Assembly (NCBI GenBank): GCA_963707665.1
Contig: CAVPQU010000015.1
Location: forward strand, 62,001 to 126,000
Reading direction: 5' to 3'
Length of the DNA: 64,000 nucleotides
Origin: DATJCV01 sp963707665
Lineage (GTDB): Bacteria; Pseudomonadota; Gammaproteobacteria; Burkholderiales; Burkholderiaceae_D
Shown piece by piece: positions 52,326-64,000 of the stretch. Every line of letters begins with the position of its first letter. The stretch's first letter is position 1. A program made the position numbers and the translations under genes. The notes beneath the pieces are model-generated. The model was given only the letters and a program-made list of their open reading frames with translations, was not told the DNA's origin and searched no databases.

Positions 52326-54173
52326 TTACGCCGCTTCGCGCGACGCTTTCTTGCGCTCGTGTTCCTTCAAGTGACGCTTGCGCAGGCGAATGCTTTTCGG
52401 TGTGATCTCGACCAGTTCGTCGTCCTCGATGAACTCGACCGCGTATTCCAGCGACAGCTGCACCGGCGGCACCAGCCGCACCGCTTCGTCGGTGCCCGAA
52501 GCGCGCACGTTGGTCAGCTGCTTGCCCTTGATCGGGTTGACCACCAGGTCGTTGTCGCGCGAATGGATGCCGATGATCATGCCTTCGTAGACCGGATCGT
52601 TGTGCACCACGAACATGCGGCCGCGATCCTGCAGCTTCCAGATCGCATACGCCACCGCCGCGCCGTCATCCTGCGAGACCAGCACGCCGTTGCGGCGGCC
52701 GGCCATCTCGCCCTTGGAGGTATCGACCGGCGCGTAGTCGTCGAACACGTGGCTCATCAGGCCGGTGCCGCGCGTCAGCGTCATGAACTCGCCCTGGAAG
52801 CCGATCAGGCCGCGGGCGGGAATCCGGTATTCCAGCCGCACGCGTCCCTTGCCGTCCGGCTCCATGTTCTGCAGCTCGCCGCGGCGGCGGCCGAGTTCTT
52901 CCATCACGCCGCCCTGGTTGACTTCTTCGACGTCGACGGTCAGGTTTTCGTACGGCTCGTGACGCACGCCATCCACCATTTTGAACACCACGCGCGGACG
53001 CGATACGGCAAGTTCAAAGCCTTCGCGGCGCATGTTTTCGATCAGGATGGTCAGATGCAATTCGCCGCGGCCCGAGACTTCATAGGTCGAATCGTCGTTT
53101 TCAGCCTGCACCACGCGCAGCGCCATGTTCGATTTCAATTCGCGCTCCAGGCGATCGCGGATCTGGCGCGTGGTCACGAACTTGCCTTCGCGGCCGGCCA
53201 GCGGCGAATTGTTGACCATGAAGTTCATGGTCAGCGTCGGCTCGTCGATTTTCAGCATCGGCAAGGCGTTCGGCGCCTCGGGCGCGCAAATCGTGGTACC
53301 GATGCCGATCTCTTCGATGCCGTTGATCAGCACGATGTCGCCAGCCAGGGCTTCGTCGACCAGCACCCGGTCCAGGCCGTGGAAGGTCAGCACCTGGTTG
53401 ATGCGGGCCTTGGTCGGCTTGTCGTCCGGACCGTTCATGAACACGACATCCTGCAGGGCGCGCACACGGCCGCTGAGGATACGGCCGACGCCGATCTTGC
53501 CGACGTAGGAAGAATATTCCAGCGAGGTGATCTGCAGTTGCAGCGGGCCATTCGGGTCGTCCTGGCGCGCGGGAACGTGTTCCAGGATCGCTTCGAACAG
53601 CGGCTTCATGTTTCCGCCGCGCACATCCGGCGTCAAGCCGGCGTAACCGTTCAGGCCGGATGCATAGATGATCGGAAAATCCAGTTGCTCTTCGGTGGCG
53701 CCCAATTTGTCGAACAGGTCGAAGGTCGCATTGATGGCCCAGTCCGGACGCGCGCCGGGACGGTCGATCTTGTTCAGCACCACGATCGGCTTCAAACCCA
53801 GTCCCAAGGCCTTGCGCGTGACGAAGCGGGTCTGCGGCATCGGGCCTTCCTGCGCATCGACCAGCAGCAGCACGCTGTCCACCATCGACAGCACGCGCTC
53901 CACCTCGCCGCCGAAATCGGCGTGGCCCGGGGTGTCGACGATATTGATGTGGGTGCCTTCGTACTCCACCGCGCAATTCTTCGACAGGATCGTAATGCCG
54001 CGCTCCTTTTCGATGTCGCCCGAATCCATCACGCGGGAATCCACATGCTGGTTGTCGCGGAAAGTGCCGGACTGGCGCAGCAGCTGATCGACGAGAGTGG
54101 TCTTGCCGTGATCAACGTGAGCGATGATGGCAATGTTGCGAATGGCGCGTTTTGGGTTTGGCATGATGGACAT
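52326..54173 (-). CDS. typA: ribosome-associated GTPase TypA/BipA
   Basis: Translational GTPase needed for ribosome assembly at low temperature and stress. 615 residues from MSIMPNPKRAIRNIAIIAHVDHGKTT in part; the core start MPNPKR (54164) is equally possible. G1 AHVDHGKTT, switch GDIEKERGITIL, G3 DTPGHADFGGEVERVL, G4 NKIDRPGARPDW, G5 SGLNGYAGL. Domains II, III and V follow, and the TypA-specific C-terminal part has KGKQLTNVRASGTDEAVRL and KSIRLRKRHLKEHERKK. Intact. Last gene of the infB-rbfA-truB-typA run. Confidence 0.97.
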   Translation of the reverse strand: MSIMPNPKRAIRNIAIIAHVDHGKTTLVDQLLRQSGTFRDNQHVDSRVMDSGDIEKERGITILSKNCAVEYEGTHINIVDTPGHADFGGEVERVLSMVDSVLLLVDAQEGPMPQTRFVTRKALGLGLKPIVVLNKIDRPGARPDWAINATFDLFDKLGATEEQLDFPIIYASGLNGYAGLTPDVRGGNMKPLFEAILEHVPARQDDPNGPLQLQITSLEYSSYVGKIGVGRILSGRVRALQDVVFMNGPDDKPTKARINQVLTFHGLDRVLVDEALAGDIVLINGIEEIGIGTTICAPEAPNALPMLKIDEPTLTMNFMVNNSPLAGREGKFVTTRQIRDRLERELKSNMALRVVQAENDDSTYEVSGRGELHLTILIENMRREGFELAVSRPRVVFKMVDGVRHEPYENLTVDVEEVNQGGVMEELGRRRGELQNMEPDGKGRVRLEYRIPARGLIGFQGEFMTLTRGTGLMSHVFDDYAPVDTSKGEMAGRRNGVLVSQDDGAAVAYAIWKLQDRGRMFVVHNDPVYEGMIIGIHSRDNDLVVNPIKGKQLTNVRASGTDEAVRLVPPVQLSLEYAVEFIEDDELVEITPKSIRLRKRHLKEHERKKASREAA

Positions 54174-54307
54174 CAAAAAATTCAGTTAGCCTAAGATTTT
54201 AACATGTTGCGCCGCAAAATTTCGAAATCCTTTTTCCTTGCCGGCAGACGAATATTTACGGAAAGAAAAATGAAATCAATCACTTGCGGCAGCCGCCAGA
54301 CTGCTCT

Positions 54308-55291
54308 TCACGCATCCGGCACGATGTCGGCGGCGACTGCGCTTGCAGCGCCAAGTTCGGTCGGCGCAGTGGCAATCAAGCGCTCCGGCAACAGCACGCC
54401 ATATTCGACCAGGGTGGCGCTGCCAAGGAAGACGCCGGATTCGGCATATACGCGCATGCGCCCGGTAGCCGCGGGAATCGATAACCCTTCCTTGCCCAAG
54501 GCCAGACGCTGGCCATGCAGGAAGCGCGCCGCCAGCGCGGCCGGCAGATGCAATGCCGGAAACGTCCCGATCAGGGTATCGACCGGCGCCAGCAGTCGCA
54601 TCCGCTCGGACGCCGGCTGCGCTGCCAGTTGCTCCAGCGTGATGGCCTGCTCGACCGCCAGCGCGCCGACCGCGGTACGGCGCAGCGCTTGCAAATGCGC
54701 GCCGCAACCAAGCGCGGCGCCAATGTCTTCACCCAGCACCCGGATATAGGTACCCTTGCTGCAGGTGACGCGTAGGCGCAACAGCGGCGCCTGATAATCC
54801 AAATAATCGAGCCGATGGATCGTGACTGCCCGCGCCGCCCGTTCCAGTGTGATGCCGGCGCGCGCGTATTCATACAACGGTTTGCCATCGCGCTTCAAGG
54901 CCGAATGCATCGGTGGAATCTGCTCGATCGGGCCGCGAAAGCGCGCCAGCACGGCTTCGATATCGGTGGCGTTAACCCGTACCGGGCTGCTGGCCAGCAC
55001 CTCGCCTTCGGTATCGCCAGTGGCGGTGCGCAAACCGAGATGCACCACCGTTTCATAGGTTTTATCGGCGTCCAGCAAGTCCTGTGCAAACTTGGTGGCT
55101 TCCCCAAAACACAAGGGCAGCAAGCCGGTGGCGAATGGATCGAGGGTGCCGGTATGACCGGCTTTTTTGGCGTTCAGCGCACGCTTGGCCTGCACCAGTG
55201 CATCATTGCTGGAGCCGCCCGCGGCTTTATCCAGCAACAGGACGCCATCGATTGCAAGCCTGCTGTTCTTTCGGGAAATCTGCGCCATCAT
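54308..55291 (-). CDS. truB: tRNA pseudouridine-55 synthase
   Basis: Forms pseudouridine 55 in the T loop of tRNAs. About 327 residues from MMAQISRKNSRLAIDGVLLLDK. Motifs: KRALNAKKAGHTGTLDPFATGLLPLCFGEATK in successive blocks, with the catalytic Asp in HTGTLDPFATG; KTYETVVHLGLRTATGDTEGE; PPMHSALKRDGKPLYEYARAG; VTCSKGTYIRVLGEDIGAALGCGAH. A PUA-type C-terminal part follows. Intact. Follows rbfA by 38 bp and is separated from typA by 134 bp. Confidence 0.96.
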   Translation of the reverse strand: MMAQISRKNSRLAIDGVLLLDKAAGGSSNDALVQAKRALNAKKAGHTGTLDPFATGLLPLCFGEATKFAQDLLDADKTYETVVHLGLRTATGDTEGEVLASSPVRVNATDIEAVLARFRGPIEQIPPMHSALKRDGKPLYEYARAGITLERAARAVTIHRLDYLDYQAPLLRLRVTCSKGTYIRVLGEDIGAALGCGAHLQALRRTAVGALAVEQAITLEQLAAQPASERMRLLAPVDTLIGTFPALHLPAALAARFLHGQRLALGKEGLSIPAATGRMRVYAESGVFLGSATLVEYGVLLPERLIATAPTELGAASAVAADIVPDA

Positions 55292-55329
55292 GAGGGAGCA
55301 TCGCGGCGGCGTACTGCCCGCCAGCACTG

Positions 55330-55716
55330 CTAGTCAGTCGAGTCCTTGGCCCGGGTGGCGTTCGCCTCGGTGATCAGGCGCGACATCTCGATGCCGCGTA
55401 CGGTCGAGGTATCGTGCACGAAGTGCAGCTCCGGCAGAGTGTGGATCGTCAGGCGCCGGCCCAGCTGCATGCGCAGGAAGCCGGCCGCCTTGCTCAAGCC
55501 ATGGACCGTGCTCTGCACCGCCGCCGGATCGTCCGCCAGCGTCGTGAAAAACACCTTGGCATGCGCATAATCCGGCGTCACCTGCACTTCGGTGATGGTG
55601 ATCATGCCCACGCGCGGGTCCTTCAGTTCGAAGGCGATGATTTCGGACAGGTCGCGCTGGATCTGGTCGGCTACGCGCAAGCCGCGCTGCGGAATGGATT
55701 TACTGTGTTTCGCCAT
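55330..55716 (-). CDS. rbfA: 30S ribosome-binding factor A
   Basis: Small KH-like cold-shock factor for 16S rRNA 5' maturation. 128 residues from MAKHSKSIPQRGLRVADQIQR after AAGGTGACAAGC. Blocks: LSEIIAFELKDPRVGMITITEVQVTPDYAHAKVFFT in parts, GFLRMQLGRRLTIHTLPELHFVHDTS and a short C-terminal tail. Intact. Placed between infB and truB in the classic order. Confidence 0.96.
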   Translation of the reverse strand: MAKHSKSIPQRGLRVADQIQRDLSEIIAFELKDPRVGMITITEVQVTPDYAHAKVFFTTLADDPAAVQSTVHGLSKAAGFLRMQLGRRLTIHTLPELHFVHDTSTVRGIEMSRLITEANATRAKDSTD

Positions 55717-55737
55717 GCTTGTCACCTTAAACAACGC

Positions 55738-55778
55738 AGCCCGGACGAAGGCGCCATATGCGGCACCTCATCCGGGCT
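55738..55778 (-). promoter_or_regulatory. hairpin in the infB-rbfA gap
   Basis: AGCCCGGA (55738-55745) pairs with TCCGGGCT (55771-55778) across a 25-nt loop that contains GGCGCCATATGCGGCACC. It lies just upstream of the rbfA start. It could modulate rbfA translation or mark a processing site; no T-run follows, so it is not a standard terminator. Confidence 0.4.
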
Positions 55779-55819
55779 GTAATAACCGCCTGCTATAACA
55801 ACCGTCTGCGACAGCCGGC

Positions 55820-58615
<2,796 letters not shown>

Positions 58616-58666
58616 TCAGTCCTCTTTTCTATGTGGCGCGGCAAATGATCGATGGATTTCTCCAGA

Positions 58667-60226
58667 TCACTTCGCTTCGGCCAGATTCCATGCCCTGGCT
58701 TGCAAGGCCTTGGCGTGCTCATCGTATTTGGCATCGATGAGCTTCATTTCATCGTCGGTCGCATCGGCGAACTCATTCGCGACCAACTGCCGTGCGCGTT
58801 CGGTTGGCAGTGCCAGAATCGCCCCGAATTCGTCATACGCCAGACCGGCAAACGCTTCCAGCGTCTTGATGCCGCACAGACCAAGCTTGCCGGCGGTAGC
58901 ACGGTCCATTCCTTCAAGCGTGGCCAGCTCTTCGCTCATGCCGTCCATGCCCTCTTCCGAGGCGATTGCCTCGGTCAGCAAAGCATCGCGCGCGCGGGTC
59001 CGCAGCTCGTTGACGGTATCTTCGTCAAACGATTCGATCTCCAGCATTTCGTTGATCGGCACATAGGCGATTTCTTCAATACTGGAAAAACCTTCCTCGG
59101 CCAGGATGTCGGCGACTTCCTGATCGACGTCCAGCTTTTCCATGAACAGCGAGCGTATCGCGCCGATTTCCAGCGCCGATTTGTCGGCCGATTCTTCAGC
59201 AGTCATGATATTGATCTGCCAGCCGGTCAGCTCGGACGCCAGCCGCACGTTCTGGCCGCCACGGCCAATCGCGATTGCCAGATTTTCCTCGTCGACCACC
59301 ACATCCATCGCGTGCTTTTCTTCATCCACCACGATCGACGACACATTGGCCGGAGCCAACGCCCCAATCACGAATTGCGCCGGGTCTTCCGACCACAACA
59401 CGATATCCACCCGCTCGCCGCCCAGTTCACCAGTCACCGCCTGCACCCGCGAGCCACGCATGCCGACACAGGTGCCGATCGGGTCAATTCGGCGATCGTT
59501 GGTGAATACCGCGATTTTTGCCCGCACGCCAGGGTCGCGCGCAGCCGATTTGATCTCCAGCAGACCTTGCTCGATCTCGGGCACTTCCAGCTCGAACAAC
59601 TTCATGATGAATTCCGGCACGGTGCGCGACAGGATCACCTGCGGCCCGCGCGCATTGCGATCGATGCGCAAAATGTAGGCGCGCACCCGGTCGCCGATAC
59701 GCAGGTTTTCCTTCGGAATAGTCTGGTCGCGCGGCAGACGCGCCTCGATTTTCCCCGATTCGACGATGGCATCGCCACGCTCCATGCGCTTGATGGTGCC
59801 GGTCACCAGCGTATCGCCGCGCTCCAGGAAGTCAGCCAGTATCTGTTCGCGTTCGGCGTCCCGGATCCGTTGCAGCACCACCTGCTTGGTGTCTTGCGCA
59901 AAGCGGCGACCCAATTCAACCGATTCGACCGGGTCTTCAATATAACTATCCACTTCGATTTCGGGATCGCGTTCTTTCGCCTCGAACTGAAGTATCTCCT
60001 GGTCCGGCAACTGCAACCCGGCTTCGTCCGGCACCACGCGCCAGCGGCGAAACGACTCGAATTCGCCTGTTTCACGGTCGATTTCTACCCGTATATCGGC
60101 GTCGCCTTCATAGCGTTTTTTCGTGGCCTGCGCAAGCGCATGCTCCAGCGCCCCAAAAACAACGTCCTTGTCGACGTTTTTTTCGCGCGCCAGCGCATCG
60201 ACCAACAATAAAATTTCGCGACTCAT
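58667..60226 (-). CDS. nusA: transcription termination/antitermination factor NusA
   Basis: 519 residues from MSREILLLVDALAREKNVDKD. N-terminal RNA-polymerase-binding domain (1-130), S1 domain (about 140-200, GDTLVTGTIKRMERGDAIVE), two KH domains (about 230-345) with RIDPIGTCVGMRGSRVQAV and ENLAIAIGRGGQNVRLASELTGW, then two acidic repeats (about 370-490). The repeats are related helix-hairpin units typical of proteobacterial NusA. Intact. ATG overlaps the rimP TGA by four bases. Confidence 0.97.
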   Translation of the reverse strand: MSREILLLVDALAREKNVDKDVVFGALEHALAQATKKRYEGDADIRVEIDRETGEFESFRRWRVVPDEAGLQLPDQEILQFEAKERDPEIEVDSYIEDPVESVELGRRFAQDTKQVVLQRIRDAEREQILADFLERGDTLVTGTIKRMERGDAIVESGKIEARLPRDQTIPKENLRIGDRVRAYILRIDRNARGPQVILSRTVPEFIMKLFELEVPEIEQGLLEIKSAARDPGVRAKIAVFTNDRRIDPIGTCVGMRGSRVQAVTGELGGERVDIVLWSEDPAQFVIGALAPANVSSIVVDEEKHAMDVVVDEENLAIAIGRGGQNVRLASELTGWQINIMTAEESADKSALEIGAIRSLFMEKLDVDQEVADILAEEGFSSIEEIAYVPINEMLEIESFDEDTVNELRTRARDALLTEAIASEEGMDGMSEELATLEGMDRATAGKLGLCGIKTLEAFAGLAYDEFGAILALPTERARQLVANEFADATDDEMKLIDAKYDEHAKALQARAWNLAEAK

Positions 60227-60711
60227 GCTTTGCGACTCCTAAAATTCACTTGCGGCACCAAGCGTGCCTTGTCCACGTCAGCGAGCGTAAACTCCAGCTT
60301 CGCCGGACCCTCATTTGCTTCAAATTCCAGCGCCAACCGCTCGCCATCCGGCATGCATAAAATCCCCTGGAACGACTTGCGATGCGCCGTGCCCGGCATC
60401 GGGACACGGAGTTTAACAATCGCCTCCTGCCCGGCAAAGCGCAGGTAATCAGCCATTTTCGTCAGCGGTCGATCCAGTCCCGGCGACGACACTTCCAGCC
60501 GCTCGTACGCAACGTTTTCCACTGTCAGCACATGCAGCAACTGATGGGTCACCTTCTCGCAATCATCGACAGTGATCGAGCCGCGCTCCAGATTCTGCGG
60601 CGCAAAATCGATGAATACGCGCAACAATCCACGCGCGCCGCGCTCGAAATCAACCAGCTCATACCCCATGCCGGCCAGACTTGTCTCCATCAGATCCAGC
60701 AGCTGCACCAT
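60223..60711 (-). CDS. rimP: ribosome maturation factor RimP
   Basis: 162 residues from MVQLLDLMETSLAGMGYELVDFE. The N-terminal domain has RGARGLLRVFIDFA and SITVDDCEKVTHQLLHVL, then YERLEVSSPGLDRPLTKMADYLRFAGQEAIVKLRVP in blocks. The SPGLDRPL block is the family hallmark. It binds the 30S subunit during assembly. In the given sequence the frame is continuous with rluB upstream, but that fusion is the result of a lost stop. ATGA overlap with nusA shows coupling. Confidence 0.95.
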   Translation of the reverse strand: MVQLLDLMETSLAGMGYELVDFERGARGLLRVFIDFAPQNLERGSITVDDCEKVTHQLLHVLTVENVAYERLEVSSPGLDRPLTKMADYLRFAGQEAIVKLRVPMPGTAHRKSFQGILCMPDGERLALEFEANEGPAKLEFTLADVDKARLVPQVNFRSRKA

Positions 60712-60923
60712 CAATCTCCGCTCATGTCCAAAAACCGCGCGTCCGGCAATGCGCCACGCCACAAATTGCCCAACAAAAAAAAAATGGGCATCCGCCCATC
60801 TTCTTGTCGTTCGAACGCCACAACAACCCCGCGACATCCGGGCATGGCTTGTTAACTGTAAAATTATAATCGAATCGAGGCGCCGTCGCAATCCTGATCT
60901 ATTGATTGCAAGCGACGAAGTAC

Positions 60924-62643
60924 TCAGCCTTTGGAGCGCCGGCGCGACATGCCCGGAACTCCCGACAATCCACGCGGCTGCCGCAGAGTTATTGCGTCGC
61001 CCCGCGTCGGGAAAGCCGAGGGCCGTCTGTAATGGGTCCGGTTGGCGGCTGCGTGCCGGCTGCCCGCGCCGCCCTTGTTGCTGGTGCGGCGCGTTACGGC
61101 CATGCGGCGCAGCGCCATGGCTGGCACGCGGGTCTTTTTCAAAGGGGTTGCGGTTGCCATTACTGATGCCGATGCGGTTGCCGTTCTGGCGGTCTCGATC
61201 ATCGCCCTTATGCCCGGCCGACTTGGTCTGGCCGGCGATTTTTTCAAGACCGCTGGCATTCAGCAGCGCGCGCACCGCATGCTCGTCCAGCTCTTCCCAC
61301 CGTCCACGCTTCAAGCCGCGTGGCAAGGTCATGCTGCCGTAACGGGTGCGAATCAGACGCGACACGGTCAGACCGACCGCCTCGAACATGCGACGCACTT
61401 CCCGGTTGCGGCCTTCGCCAATGATCACGCGATACCACTTGTTGACGCCTTCGCCACCACCATCGGCAATTTTCGAAAACTGAGCCAGTCCGTCACCCAG
61501 TTCGACTCCGGCGAGCAATTTCTGTCGCATGCCCTCTTCCAGTTCGCCCAGCGTGCGCACCGCATACTCGCGCTCGATACCGTAGCGCGGATGCATCAGC
61601 CGGTTGGCCAGGTCGCCGGAAGTGGTAAACAGCAGCAATCCTTCGGTATTGAAATCAAGACGGCCGACCGCCAGCCACTTGGCGGCTTTCATGGTTGGCA
61701 AGCGATCAAACACCGAAGGCCGTCCTTCGGGATCGTTAGTGCTGACGATTTCACCGGACGGCTTGTGGTACACCAGTACGCGCGGCGGCCGCTTGGTCAC
61801 TTTGCGCTGCAGCAGCTTGCCGTTGATGCGCACCTGGTCCGTCGGCAATATCCGCTGCCCGGTATGTGCCGGCTCGCCATTGACCGAGACCCGGCCGGCA
61901 ATGATCAAGTCTTCCATGTCGCGGCGCGAACCAAGACCGGTTTCCGCCAGCACCTTGTGCAGCTTCGGTGCATCGTCTTCCGCAGTCAGGTCGCGCCGAA
62001 CGCTCTTGCCAGGCGCCGCTGGGCGCCGGCCTTCGCCGCCGGCATCGGCTGCTTCGGCGTGACGATCAAAATCTTCGGAGGTCACGAATGAAAATACGGC
62101 ATCGGCATCAGCTCCTCCCGGACCTGGCCGCGCCGCTTTGCCTGCGCCTGCCTTGCGCGCGGCACCATGCTGGATTTTCGGACCTTTCGCGCCGTCATGC
62201 TGACGGCGCTGCTGCGGCACGCTGCCAGCCGGCGATGCTCCGTCGGCGTTGGCGCCATCTTGTGGCCCGGTCACACGCGGGCGCCGGTTTTTCAGATTGC
62301 GCGGTCCGCGCAGGCCCCGACGCGCCGGCTTGCCTGTACCTTCGGCGGATGGTGCGGATGGTGCCGCTGCCACCCCACCGGCATCCTGCTGCTGGTCGAG
62401 GTCGCTGCGATGAACGGTAGGCAAGGGTGCAACGACAACCTCTACCGCAGGCGCCGCGCGGGCGACTCGGGGCCGCCTTGCCGTTTGTGGCGCCGATGTT
62501 TCTCCAGCGACAGTCGTCGTCTCGTCAGTCGTTACCGGCTTGGCGCGCGCCACGCGCTTTTTTACCGGCTTGGGCGCCGCTGGCGCTGCATGCGGGTCAA
62601 CTGGAGTCGGATTGTCATCATTGGAGGTCGGAAGAGTCATCAT
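60924..62643 (-). CDS. rluB: 23S rRNA pseudouridine-2605 synthase, frameshifted at 3' end
   Basis: About 573 residues. A long disordered N-terminal region (about 1-220, rich in Ala, Pro, Arg, Gly) is typical of Burkholderiales RluB. The S4 domain is KLHKVLAETGLGSRRDMEDLIIAGRVSVNGEPAH in blocks. The RsuA-type catalytic part has RPSVFDRLP, WLAVGRLDFNTEGLLLFTTSGD with the catalytic Asp, and EGRNREVRRMFEAVGLTVSRLIRTRYG. The Arg/Gly-rich tail ends RRRSKG at TGA 60924-60926 in an alternative frame; an indel near 61010 otherwise lets the frame run on into rimP. Confidence 0.92.
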
Positions 62644-63478
62644 TTAATTCTTGGTTGGACTGGCCGGATACCGCGGCCACGGAAGATTCGGGAGTTTGAT
62701 CGGAATCGGGCGCCGATTGAGGAGGGAAATCCATGTCGGACATACTCGTATGTGACAGTGCCGCGACGGCCGCGGCAGAAAAATCATTTGCAGACCCGAC
62801 CTCGGTACCGACGTCGGCTTCTGGCACCGGCGGCTGTTCGGCATTGCCGGCTGCGACAAAATCGATCGCCGCCTGCTCCGAGTCGGTTTCCGCTTCACTG
62901 GCCGATTGCTGCCACGCTGGCAATACACCGTCCTGCAAATCGCCCTGCAACAGCTCTTGCAAAGGCGGCAACTGATCCAGTGCCGCCAAGCCGAGATCGT
63001 CCAGAAATTGGCGCGTGGTGGCAAACAGCGCCGGGCGCCCCGGTACGTCACGATGCCCGATCGCCTCGATCCACCCACGGTCTTCCAGCATCTTGACGGT
63101 GTGCGAACTGACGGTAACGCCGCGAATTTCCTCGATATCACCACGCGTGACCGGCTGCCGATAGGCAATGATGGCCAGGGTTTCCAGCGTGGCGCGCGAA
63201 TATTTTGGCGGTTTTTCAGGGCTCAACCGATCCAGATACAGCTTCATCTCGGGCCGGCTCTGAAAGCGCCACCCGGTAGACAGACTGACAATTTCAATGC
63301 CCTTGCCGACCCACTCGCCACGCAATTCTTCGAGCAATTGCCGTATGGTGTCGGCGCCGACTTCTCCATTGTCCTCACCACTTTCCACGAAAAGCTTTTT
63401 CAGGTCATGGATCGACAACGGCTCGTGCGCACAGAGCAACGCAGTTTCGAGGACTTTCCTAGCCTCAAGAGTATTCAT
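62618..63478 (-). CDS. scpB: segregation and condensation protein B
   Basis: Subunit of the SMC-ScpAB condensin. 286 residues from MNTLEARKVLETALLCAHEP, with winged-helix domains: LSIHDLKKLFVE, LRGEWVGKGIEIVSLSTGWRFQSRPEM, then YSRATLETLAIIAYRQPVTRGDIEEIRGV, and SHTVKMLEDRGWIEAIGHRDVPGRPALFATT in blocks. A long acidic tail (about 205-286) follows. The 54-nt frame upstream of the ATG was not used. Its 3' end overlaps rluB by 26 bp; no scpA gene is in the window. Confidence 0.95.
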   Translation of the reverse strand: MNTLEARKVLETALLCAHEPLSIHDLKKLFVESGEDNGEVGADTIRQLLEELRGEWVGKGIEIVSLSTGWRFQSRPEMKLYLDRLSPEKPPKYSRATLETLAIIAYRQPVTRGDIEEIRGVTVSSHTVKMLEDRGWIEAIGHRDVPGRPALFATTRQFLDDLGLAALDQLPPLQELLQGDLQDGVLPAWQQSASEAETDSEQAAIDFVAAGNAEQPPVPEADVGTEVGSANDFSAAAVAALSHTSMSDMDFPPQSAPDSDQTPESSVAAVSGQSNQELNDDSSDLQ

Positions 63479-63651
63479 GTACGAGTGACGTGCAGCTTGT
63501 GTTTGATTAAAATTTTGCAGAAAAATAGTCAACGATCAGCATCCGCTGATGCCATCCGGTCCACGAATCTGTAGAACCTGTTGATGCTGCTGTTCCGTCG
63601 CCCGATTTGGAGGAGGTGTAATGATGGGCGGGAATACAAGACTTCAAGACT

Positions 63652-63728
63652 TGGTTGCGGGGACAGGATTTGAACCTGTGACCTTCGGGTTATGAGCCCG
63701 ACGAGCTGCCAGACTGCTCCACCCCGCG
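63652..63728 (-). tRNA. initiator tRNA-fMet (CAT)
   Basis: 77-nt tRNA on the minus strand with CCA encoded. It shows initiator signatures: mismatched C1:A72 at the acceptor end, three G-C pairs (GGG/CCC) next to the anticodon loop, and a T-arm with GGTTCAAATCC. Anticodon CAT at 63694-63692. Confidence 0.97.
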
Positions 63729-63741
63729 TCTGAAGAGTTGA

Positions 63742-63770
63742 ACTATACATTGTATGCCTGCACATTGCAA
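63742..63770 (-). promoter_or_regulatory. sigma-70 promoter of the initiator tRNA
   Basis: On the minus strand TTGCAA (63770-63765), 17 bp, TATAGT (63747-63742), 13 bp before the first tRNA base. Confidence 0.75.
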
Positions 63771-63881
63771 ATCTAATTGCAGCATGCGGTGATACACTCC
63801 GATGACGGTTTTGCCGGCGCCTGCCCTGCTGCAATGGCGACGGCAAACTGCTCACTCTTCTGTTCATCACGTTTGCCACTC

Positions 63882-64000
63882 ATGAAATATTGTTCCGAAT
63901 GCGCGCATCCCGTCGTCTTGCTGGTTCCTCCTGACGATAATCGGCCGCGCTATGTGTGCCAGCATTGCGGCACGATTCATTATCAGAACCCAAAGATGGT
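63882..64000 (+). CDS. NUDIX hydrolase, N-terminal fragment
   Basis: The reading frame from the ATG at 63882 runs off the right edge after 39 codons: MKYCSECAHPVVLLVPPDDN, then RPRYVCQHCGTIHYQNPKM. A four-Cys zinc ribbon (C4, C7, C29, C32) followed by HYQNPK is the start of NudC/NudJ-like NUDIX pyrophosphatases found next to these loci. The Nudix box itself is outside the window, so the exact type is open. Confidence 0.8.
   Translation, partial: MKYCSECAHPVVLLVPPDDNRPRYVCQHCGTIHYQNPKM

Noticed and set aside
52155..54194. A 679-codon open frame on the plus strand opposite typA
   Set aside because: High GC and codon bias leave the antisense frame open; the product is His/Arg/Gln-rich with no domain, and typA is certain.
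58652..60211. A 519-codon open frame opposite nusA
   Set aside because: Mirror of the nusA frame; no ribosome site, no motif.

Overview
The window is GC-rich DNA from a betaproteobacterium, most likely of the order Burkholderiales and close to Oxalobacteraceae (Herbaspirillum/Collimonas-like). This rests on protein sequences and on gene order: hrpA-argA-yggX, edd-eda facing pgi-zwf-hexR-tal, recR-ybaB-dnaX, and scpB-rluB-rimP-nusA-infB-rbfA-truB-typA. I see no insertion sequence, prophage, CRISPR array or replication origin.

Layout. 1-3.8 kb: start of hrpA, argA, yggX, rpiA and a VOC protein. 3.8-11.6 kb: Entner-Doudoroff and upper sugar metabolism (eda, edd, pgi, zwf, hexR, tal) with two HexR-type operators between edd and pgi. 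11.6-21 kb: PaiB-like and OsmC proteins, an unknown lipoprotein, a CoA-transferase, recR-ybaB-dnaX, and a TetR/acyl-CoA dehydrogenase pair. 21-30.6 kb: DUF1326/DUF2182, patatin, LysE and EamA exporters, an RND efflux pump, the 4.5S SRP RNA and a DUF202 protein. 30.6-37.3 kb: ubiD, a lytic transglycosylase, an aminotransferase, nusB, ribH and a RibB fused to a degenerate RibA domain. 37.5-48.4 kb is the most accessory-looking part. It holds small envelope and stress-type proteins, a four-gene amidoligase/peptidase operon (38885-43109), and two sigma-54 activators flanking two lipoproteins. 48.4-52 kb: dusA, an omega-aminotransferase and a second EamA transporter. 52.3-63.5 kb: the translation and transcription block typA to scpB, all on the minus strand. 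The end holds initiator tRNA-Met and the start of a NUDIX hydrolase.

Two observations come from the bases themselves. Five intergenic sites (2474-2537, 13975-14037, 33692-33754, 35051-35114, 52017-52079) share a 60-bp architecture: two GGAGTAT boxes whose starts are exactly 53 bp apart, around a position-matched core near ACGCCCG. In the first site the second box sits at the same offset but is inverted. Second, dnaX carries an A8 tract followed by a perfect 11-bp hairpin, and the -1 frame stops two codons later. This predicts a short gamma subunit beside full-length tau.

Sequence quality caveat: about 25 single-base frameshifts break otherwise well conserved genes, including nusB, argA and hrpA, while neighbours are intact. 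They include both insertions and deletions and look like sequencing or assembly errors, not pseudogenes. Coordinates of the affected genes span the whole reconstructed gene.
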